A stretch of 40,070 nt of DNA from JAICUY01 sp038250515 (lineage in GTDB: Bacteria > Chloroflexota > Limnocylindria > QHBO01): the NCBI GenBank assembly GCA_038250515.1, contig JBBSCG010000014.1, positions 1 to 40,070 on the forward strand, given 5' to 3'. How positions within the stretch are numbered: the stretch's first letter is position 1; every line of letters begins with the position of its first letter. The notes below the pieces were generated by a model. It was not told the origin of the DNA. It was given only the letters and a program-made list of their open reading frames with translations, and searched no databases. Of the stretch, positions 32,386 to 40,070 are shown one piece after another. Made by a program: the position numbers and the translations under genes.

Positions 32386-34466
32386 ATGACGACGACCAGA
32401 TCGAGTGTCAGGCGGGCGGCCGAACGCGCCCGCGACGACCCGCGCACCACAACCCGACAGGAGCCGGGAAGCGAGGCGGTCGGCACGCGACGCACCATCG
32501 TCATCGAGCGCGTCGTGCCGGAGCTGGACGGCGGCCGTCATCCGGTGAAGCGCATCGTCGGCGACACGTTGCACGTCAGCGCCGACATCTTTGCGGATGG
32601 CCACGGCATGCTCGACGCAGCGCTGCTGCTGCGCGCCGCTGACGAGGACGAATGGCGCGAGGCGCCGATGCGCCTCGTCGACAACGACCGCTGGGCCGGC
32701 GAGATGGTCCTGGAGCGCAACCGCTGGCATCGGTACACCATCGAGGCCTGGCGCGACGAGTGGGGGAGCTGGCGCGATGGCCTGCTGAAAAAGGTCGAGG
32801 CCAAGGTCGCAGTACCGAGCGAGCTCGCCGAGGGCCGACTGATGCTCGAAGCCGCCGCCCAGCGTGCCAACGCGGACGACGCCGCACGGGTCCGCCAGGC
32901 GCTGCAAATCATGGACGCCGCAGGCGACGAGAAGGCGGCCGTGGCCGCCGTTGCAGGCGACGAGCTGCTCACCGTCATGCGTCGCAATCCGGACCGTGCC
33001 GCCGCGACGCGCTACGACCGCGAGCTGGAGCTGATCGTGGATCGGGAAGCTGCCAGGTATGCCGCGTGGTACGAGCTCTTCCCGCGGTCGCAGGGGCGCA
33101 CGCCCGGCGAGGCGACGACGCTCAGGCAGGCGGAGTGGCGCCTGCCTGAGATCGCCAACATGGGGTTCAGCGTCGTGTATCTGCCGCCCGTGCACCCCAT
33201 CGGTCTGACCAATCGCAAGGGCCGCAACAACGCGCTCGACGCGGATCCGGCCGATGTCGGCAGCCCGTACGCCATCGGCTCAGCCGAAGGGGGCCACGAT
33301 GCCGTCGCGTCAGAGCTCGGTGGGCTGAAGGAGCTCGAGCATTTCCGGCGCGCCGTCGAGGAGCAGGGCATGGAGCTGGCGATCGATTTCGCCATCCAGG
33401 CGTCGCCGGACCACCCGTGGGTCGCAAGCCATCCGCAGTGGTTCCGTCGCGCGCCGGACGGCGCGATCAAGTACGCCGAGAACCCGCCCAAGAAATACCA
33501 GGACATCTACCCGGTCAACTTCTACGACCACGATCCCGCAGCCCGGCAAGCCCTCTGGGAGGAGCTGCGACGCGTCGTGCTGCTGTGGGTCGAGCGTGGT
33601 GTGAAGATCTTCCGCGTCGACAACCCGCACACCAAGCCGCTCCGCTTCTGGGGGTGGCTCATCCGCGAGGTGCAGCGCGAGCACCCCGAGGTGCTCTTCC
33701 TGTCGGAGGCGTTCACCCGGCCGAAGATGATGCGGGCACTCGCCAAGATCGGTTTCAGCCAGAGCTACACCTACTTCACCTGGCGAGAGTCGCGTGACGA
33801 GCTGCGCGACTACTTCACGGAGCTGACCCGGGGTGAGATGCGCGATTACTTCCGCGGCAACCTGTTCACCAACACGCCCGACATCAACCCGCACCACCTC
33901 GACGCCGGTCGCCCGGCTTTCGTGATCCGCAGCGTGCTGGCCGCCACGCTGTCGAGCGCGTGGGGCATCTACTCCGGCTGGGAGCTCGGCGAGAACGCGC
34001 GGCTCGCCGATCGCGAGGAGTACCTCGACAGCGAGAAATACGAGGTTCGGGTCCGCGACTGGGACGCGCCGGGCAATATCAAGCCGCTGATCACCGGCCT
34101 GAACGCGCTGCGCCGCGAGCACCGGGCGCTGCAGGGCTACGACAACCTGCGTTTTCAGGACGTGACCGCCGCCCGGACGCTCTTCTACCGCAAGGCGTTG
34201 CCGGCCGGCAACGCCGACCCGCTCAGCGGTGAGCCCCGGCTCTGGCGCGACGCGGTCTTCGTGGCGGTGAACGTCGATCCAAGCGTCCCCGAGCGTGGCA
34301 TCCTGCACCCGAACCTGGCCGAGATCGGCATCGGCTGGGATGACCCATACCGCGTGACCGATCTGCTCAGCGGCGAGACGCGCGCGGGGCGCGGTGCCGA
34401 GATTTCGATGGAGCTCGACCCGAAGGGGACTCCGTTCCAGATCTTCAGCATCGCTCCGCTCAAGGA

Positions 34467-34470
<4 letters not shown>
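32386..34470 (+). CDS. glgE: Alpha-1,4-glucan:maltose-1-phosphate maltosyltransferase
   Basis: 694 residues, GH13 subfamily 3. Adds maltosyl units from maltose-1-phosphate to the non-reducing ends of alpha-1,4-glucan. Layout: a basic N-terminal tail of ~35 residues, an N-terminal beta domain, helical insertions, the catalytic barrel and a C-terminal beta domain. The nucleophile is D412 in FRVDNPHTKP and the acid is E441 in LSEAFTRP; NPPKKYQDIYPVNF is a GlgE signature. This is the committed polymerising step of the TreS-Mak-GlgE-GlgB route known from mycobacteria and streptomycetes. The stop overlaps the treS ATG by four bases (34467-34470). Confidence 0.97.
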
Positions 34471-36161
<1,691 letters not shown>

Positions 36162-36181
36162 CCGATGCACTCGGTGGGCTG

Positions 36182-37573
36182 ATGGCGCTCGACATCGCCA
36201 CGCTTGAGCGGATGGTCGGGCAGATTCCCCATCCGCTCCTCGCGTCGCAGCGCTGGTTCCGCTCGAAAGGCCGGCCCATATTTTCGCTGGCGCTGGAAGA
36301 GGCGGCGCCGCTCGATGCCGCGTCCGGCTCGCGCGACGCGGCGTTGCTCGTCGTGCGGGTCAGCTTCAGCGATGCCGGACCCGACGAGCTCTATTTGCTG
36401 CCGATGGTCTCCGAGCCCGACGGTCCCGGCCCGTCGCCCGCCGAGGAATGGGGGATCGTCGCGATACGCGACGCGGAGACGGGCATGGTCCTGCGCGAGC
36501 CTCGCGACGGCGACGGCGTGTGGACCAGTCTGCTGGCTGGCGTCGCCGTTGAGCTGACCCTGCCAGCGCTGCACGGCAGCTTCGCGTTCCATTCGCTGCG
36601 ACCGATCCCGCAGGCGCTCGACGAGCGACGGCTGGGCGGCGAGCAGAGCAATACGTCGGTTGCGCTGGGTGATCAGCTGCTGCTCAAGCTGTACCGGCGC
36701 CTCGAGCCGGGTGAGAATCCGGATCTCGAGCTGCCGCGCTTCCTGTCGCAGGCCGGGTTCGACCGGGTGCCACAGGTCGCGGGCTTCGTTCGCTACGTTC
36801 CGGCACGCGGCGAGCCCACCGCGGTGGCCATGGTCCAGACGTTCCTGCCGGACGCCGTCGACGCCTGGCGCTGGCTGCTGGACGAGCTGACGCTGGAGGT
36901 GGCGCCCATGGCGGCGCTGCGCGCGATCGCCCGCGTTGGCGAAATCACGGCGCAAATGCATGCCGCGCTCGCCTCACGATCGGACGATCCGGACTTCCCG
37001 GTCCGACCTGCCTCACCCGAGGATCTGCAGGCGTGGCGAGCATCGGCCGAGGAGCAGCTCGACCGAGCCATCGCGGCCGCGGCCCAGCTTGCAGCCGGCG
37101 CGCCGAGCATCCGGCGGGCGTTCGACGGCATTCACGCAATCCAGGACGCGCAGCTGAGCCGGATCCATGGGGACTATCACCTCGGACAGCTGCTGCGCAG
37201 CGGCGGCGACTTCTGGGTCATCGACTTCGAGGGCGAGCCGGCGCGGCCGCTGGCCGATCGGCGTCAGCCGCAGTCGCCGCTCAAAGATGTGGCAGGCATG
37301 CTCCGCTCGCTCGACTACGCGGCGCGCACCGTCGAGCGCAACGAAACCGCATCGGGCTTTGACGCGGAAGGCTGGCTGCCAGAGGCCCGCGCAGCATTCC
37401 TGGGGGCGTATCGGTCAGGCGGACGGCCGGCTGATGACGGACTGCTGCGTGCGTTCGAGATCGAGAAGGCCTGCTACGAGGTGTATTACGAGGCGAACAA
37501 TCGGCCCGAGTGGGTCTGGCTGCCGCTGCAGGCCCTCGATCGGTTGGCGCTGGGCGGTGGGTCTCGAGGTTGA
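36182..37573 (+). CDS. mak: Maltokinase
   Basis: 463 residues from the ATG at 36182, which follows a GGTGGG stretch; a GTG at 36143 overlapping treS is an alternative. It phosphorylates maltose with ATP to give maltose-1-phosphate for GlgE. The N-terminal cap has SQRWFRSKGR; the kinase fold resembles aminoglycoside phosphotransferases, with SRIHGDYHLGQLL (catalytic Asp), VIDFEGEPARPL (metal-binding Asp) and the following KDVAGMLRSLDYA. All are family hallmarks. The gene begins 20 bases after the treS stop and completes the glgE-treS-mak unit. Confidence 0.94.
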   Translation: MALDIATLERMVGQIPHPLLASQRWFRSKGRPIFSLALEEAAPLDAASGSRDAALLVVRVSFSDAGPDELYLLPMVSEPDGPGPSPAEEWGIVAIRDAETGMVLREPRDGDGVWTSLLAGVAVELTLPALHGSFAFHSLRPIPQALDERRLGGEQSNTSVALGDQLLLKLYRRLEPGENPDLELPRFLSQAGFDRVPQVAGFVRYVPARGEPTAVAMVQTFLPDAVDAWRWLLDELTLEVAPMAALRAIARVGEITAQMHAALASRSDDPDFPVRPASPEDLQAWRASAEEQLDRAIAAAAQLAAGAPSIRRAFDGIHAIQDAQLSRIHGDYHLGQLLRSGGDFWVIDFEGEPARPLADRRQPQSPLKDVAGMLRSLDYAARTVERNETASGFDAEGWLPEARAAFLGAYRSGGRPADDGLLRAFEIEKACYEVYYEANNRPEWVWLPLQALDRLALGGGSRG

Positions 37574-37799
37574 GGGTATCCTGGCGTCACGATCGGGCTG
37601 GTCGAGGTCGCCCGGGCGCATCCCGTGCAGCATCGGCGACGGTTCCGTCAAGGGCCACCGAGCGCGGGCCGTGACGAGCACGTTCGTCACATGGCTGAGT
37701 GGAGCTTTCCATCTGGCGATTCAGAAGACCGGTGGCTGCGCATTCAATCAGTAAGTCCCCAACAATCGCGGGGTAAGCGCTCGTCGCCATCATTGTTCC
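37574..37799. other. Non-coding stretch after mak
   Basis: I see no supportable gene here. Just before the broken XRE gene lies an inverted pair AACAAT (37761-37766) and ATTGTT (37792-37797), which may be what remains of that gene's control region. No terminator-like T-run is visible after mak. Confidence 0.4.
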
Positions 37800-38130
37800 A
37801 TGCAGGACACCCAGGTTTGAGCCGTCATTCGTGCGCTGCGGCATCGGCTTGGCTGGACCCAGAAGGTTCTTGCTCGAAAGGCGAGCGTCAGCGACTCGGT
37901 CGTCTCGGATCTCGAGCGCGGGAGGATGGAGGGAGTGAGCTTCGGGATTCTCCGACGGGAGTTCGCCTCGCTCGGAGTGACCCTGAGGCTCGATCTCGGT
38001 TGGCGCGGCGCCGAGCTGGACCGGCTCCTCGACGCGGGTCACGCGGCGATCGCCGAGCAGACGAAGCGGCTTCTCGAGCGCGATGGGTGGTTGGTGCGTT
38101 CGGAGGTGAGGGCATCCTCTTCTTCGCGAA
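37800..38130 (+). pseudogene. Broken XRE-family helix-turn-helix gene
   Basis: From ATG 37800 the frame reads six codons (MQDTQV), then TGA at 37818-37820, then continues in the same frame with AVIRALRHRLGWTQKVLARK, a typical XRE helix-turn-helix start. It goes on through SDSVVSDLERGR, FGILRREFASLG and RGAELDRLLDAGHAA to GWLVRSEV near 38108. In the related family common in Chloroflexota and Actinobacteria this is followed by a restriction-endonuclease-like domain with a VEVK-type motif. Here that part is missing because the MITE begins at 38131; the open frame runs into the element and stops at 38210. The early TGA is a one-base change from a Gly codon (GGA). It is unlikely to be functional. 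Confidence 0.72.
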
Positions 38131-38281
38131 CTTGCCAAATTCCGCTCACACCGGAGTTAGGCGGTCTGGCAGGCAACGCGTTCGGGTTTCGGAGGCCGAT
38201 GCGAGCGTAGCGCGACCTGCCGGCAGCCGTCTCTCGAAACGATTCGGTGGCCTAACTCCGCCCTGAGCGGAACCTGTCAAG
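38131..38281. mobile_element. MITE-like element, copy 2 (151 bp, 32-bp terminal inverted repeats)
   Basis: The ends 38131-38162 and 38250-38281 (reverse complement) match without gaps at 26 of 32 positions, both starting CTTG and ending GGAGTTAGGC. Length and interior landmark position equal those of copy 1 at 27600-27749. It interrupts the XRE-family gene. No transposase is encoded and no clear target-site duplication is seen. Confidence 0.75.
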
Positions 38282-38312
38282 AACCTGGGCCGAACTGGCT
38301 CATGAACCGTAT

Positions 38313-38340
38313 CTGAGCGGAATCTGTCAAGAACTGGGCG
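38313..38340. repeat. Third copy of the MITE right end, overlapping the glgB stop
   Basis: Bases 38313-38340 repeat the right end of copy 2 plus its flank (38263-38292) with one substitution and single-base gaps, 50 bases apart. The repeated string includes CTGAGCGGAA, CTGTCAAGAA and CTGGGC. The stop codon of glgB (38327-38329, minus strand) lies within it. It could be a solo element end or a local duplication of the glgB 3' end. Confidence 0.6.
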
Positions 38341-40070
38341 TATCGGCCGCGGTCGAGGCGGACGGCACCAGGATCAGGGTCGCCAGCGGCGGCAGAGAGA
38401 GCTCGGCCGAGGCCGGCAGGCCGTGGAACGGCAGCGCCTGCGCGAGGATGCCGCCGAGGTTGCCGACGTTCGAGCCGGCGTAGTGCTCTGAATCGGAGTT
38501 GAGCGCCTCGTCGTAGGCGATCGCGCGCGGCAGGCCGATGCGGTAGCCATGCCGCACCACCGGCGTCAGGTTCTGGATGACGACGGCGAAGTCGCCCGTC
38601 TCCACGGAGCCGCGAATCCAGGCGAAGATCGATGCCTCGACGTCCGAGCAGTCGATCCAGGCAAAGCTCGAGGGCTCGGGATCGGACGCCCACAGCGCCG
38701 ACGTGCGGAGGTACAGGGCGCCGAGGTCGGCGAGGAAGCGACCGAGGCCGGCCCGTATCGGCTCATCGGCCAAGGACCAGTCAAGGCTGATGTCTTCGTT
38801 CCATTCGGTCCAGGGCGCCAGCTCGGTGCCCATGAACAGCAGCTTCTTGCCGGGCTGCGCGTACATGTTGGCGAGGAGGCAGCGCAGGTTGGCGAACTTG
38901 CGCCACTCGTCGCCCGGCATCTTGTCGATGAGCGAGCGCTTGCCGTGGACCACCTCGTCGTGCGAGAGCGGCAGCACGAAATGCTCCGTGTTCATGTACA
39001 GGCCGCGGAAGGTGAGCCGGTCGTGGTGGTGACGGCGGTGGATCGGGTCTCGGGAGAAGTAGTCGAGCGTGTCGTGCATCCAGCCCATGTCCCATTTGAA
39101 GCCGAAGCCCAGGCCGCCGGCGTACGTCGGTCGCGTCACGCCCGGAAAGGCGGTCGACTCCTCCGCGATCGTCATGAGCCCCGGGAAGCGGCCATAGCAG
39201 CGCTCGTTCATCTCGCGCAGGAAGGCGATCGAGTCGAGGTTCTCGTTGCCGCCGTGGATGTTCGGGATCCACTCGCCGCGCTTCCGGGAGTAGTCGAGGT
39301 AGAGCATCGAGGCGACGGCGTCGACGCGTAGGCCGTCGATATGGAACTGTTCGAGCCAATACAGGGCATTGGCGACCAGGAAGTTACGGACCTCGTTGCG
39401 CCCCGTGTTGAAGATCAGCGTTCCCCAGTCCGGCTGCTCGCCGCGGCGCGGGTCCTCGTGCTCGTACAGCGCCGTGCCGTCGAAGCGGGCGAGGCCGAAT
39501 GCGTCACGCGGGAAGTGCGCCGGCACCCAGTCCAGGATCACCCCAATGCCCGCCCGGTGCAGCGTGTCGACCATGTAGCGCAGGTCGTCCGGCGATCCGA
39601 AGCGTGAGGTTGGTGCGTAGTAACCGGTCACCTGGTAGCCCCAGCTGGCGTCGAATGGGTGCTCGGCCAGCGGCAGGAATTCGATGTGGGTGAAGCCCAG
39701 TCGCTTGCAATGCTCGACGAGCAGCGGCGCCGCTTCCCGGTAGGTCAGCCACGAGCCGTCGGGGTGGCGACGCCACGAGCCGAGGTGAACCTCGTAGGTC
39801 GTCATCGGCGTGCGCAGCGGATCGCGGTTTGCCCGTTCCGCCATCCACGCCTCGTCGTTCCAGTCGTACTCGTCGAGCGCGACCACGCGCGAGGCCGTCT
39901 GCGGACGCAGCTCCATGGCGAAGCCGACCGGGTCGCCCTTCAGGCGCAGCTGCCCATCGGCGCCGAGCACCTCGTACTTGTAGAGCTCGCCGGGACCGAT
40001 ATCCGGCACGAACAGCTCCCACACGCCGGAAGAGCCCAGCGAACGCATCGGCATCAATCGGCCGTCCCAG
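38327..40070 (-). CDS. glgB: 1,4-alpha-glucan branching enzyme, N-terminus cut by window edge
   Basis: About 580 residues are visible. The frame is open to the right edge, and the residues before the first Met (WDGRL) match the GlgB N-terminal carbohydrate-binding domain, so the true start lies outside. GH13 subfamily 9 motifs: LPLAEHPFDASWGYQVTGYY, nucleophile Asp codon at 39322-39320 in GLRVDAVASML, a Glu pair at 39163-39158 in TIAEESTAF, and LPLSHDEVVHGKRSL. It introduces alpha-1,6 branches into the glucan made by GlgE. It is convergent with the glgE-treS-mak unit. The last codons overlap a MITE-end repeat, and the short Ser/Thr/Ala tail may have been shaped by it. Confidence 0.95.
   Translation of the reverse strand, partial: WDGRLMPMRSLGSSGVWELFVPDIGPGELYKYEVLGADGQLRLKGDPVGFAMELRPQTASRVVALDEYDWNDEAWMAERANRDPLRTPMTTYEVHLGSWRRHPDGSWLTYREAAPLLVEHCKRLGFTHIEFLPLAEHPFDASWGYQVTGYYAPTSRFGSPDDLRYMVDTLHRAGIGVILDWVPAHFPRDAFGLARFDGTALYEHEDPRRGEQPDWGTLIFNTGRNEVRNFLVANALYWLEQFHIDGLRVDAVASMLYLDYSRKRGEWIPNIHGGNENLDSIAFLREMNERCYGRFPGLMTIAEESTAFPGVTRPTYAGGLGFGFKWDMGWMHDTLDYFSRDPIHRRHHHDRLTFRGLYMNTEHFVLPLSHDEVVHGKRSLIDKMPGDEWRKFANLRCLLANMYAQPGKKLLFMGTELAPWTEWNEDISLDWSLADEPIRAGLGRFLADLGALYLRTSALWASDPEPSSFAWIDCSDVEASIFAWIRGSVETGDFAVVIQNLTPVVRHGYRIGLPRAIAYDEALNSDSEHYAGSNVGNLGGILAQALPFHGLPASAELSLPPLATLILVPSASTAADTPSS

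Noticed and set aside
37761..37797. AACAAT/ATTGTT pair as an intrinsic terminator of mak
   Set aside because: The arms are six bases with a 25-base loop and there is no T-run; more likely a relic operator or chance.
37625..38266. 213-codon frame across the broken XRE gene and the MITE
   Set aside because: It is out of phase with the recognisable helix-turn-helix sequence and is Ser/Arg-rich without domain features.

Overview
The window is about 40 kb of GC-rich (roughly 65-70 %), gene-dense bacterial chromosome. The gene content fits a Chloroflexota bacterium, possibly of the Limnocylindria/Ellin6529 type. Pointers are the PurS/PurQ/small-PurL system, a UPF0182 giant membrane protein, several zinc-ribbon membrane proteins, a GlgE-TreS-maltokinase-GlgB set and a remnant of an XRE regulator family common in that phylum. 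An actinobacterium is the main alternative. The lineage is inferred from gene content only. I saw no rRNA, tRNA, CRISPR array or prophage.

Region 1 (1-7.5 kb) is mixed. It holds the tail of an S24/LexA-like peptidase domain cut by the window edge, a metallo-beta-lactamase-fold hydrolase coupled to an NTF2-like protein, an NhaA antiporter fused to a DsbA-like domain, a DUF4143-type ATPase, GMP synthase guaA and a VapBC-like toxin-antitoxin pair. Region 2 (7.5-28.3 kb) is a purine biosynthesis supercluster: purD, purE, purB, purC, purS, purQ, purL, purF, purM and purN. With guaA upstream this covers most of the route from PRPP to IMP and GMP; purH, purK, guaB and purA are not here. Several genes of no known purine role are interleaved, some with overlapping stop/start codons: a polytopic membrane protein, an MgtC-like protein and two zinc-ribbon membrane proteins. 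A GGDEF/HD-GYP protein and a small secreted or membrane protein lie on the opposite strand between purL and purF.

Region 3 (28.3-32.3 kb) holds a third zinc-ribbon membrane protein, a CPBP-family intramembrane protease, a RadC-like JAMM protein and a lipoprotein PQQ-type sugar dehydrogenase. Region 4 (32.3-40.07 kb) is the GlgE route from trehalose to alpha-glucan: glgE-treS-mak in tight succession and a convergent glgB that runs off the right edge. TreS makes maltose from trehalose, Mak phosphorylates it, GlgE polymerises maltose-1-phosphate and GlgB adds branches.

The least explained parts are non-coding. (i) Two clusters of seven short hairpin-forming repeats with TA-containing loops lie after purD and after purN. 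(ii) Two ~150-bp MITE-like elements with 32-bp terminal inverted repeats sit just before purN and after mak. The second has truncated an XRE-family gene that also carries an early stop codon. (iii) A separate 434-bp element with 26-bp inverted ends abuts the first MITE. purL appears to start at CTG, overlapping the preceding stop codon. The intergenic regions I examined showed no T-rich intrinsic terminator.
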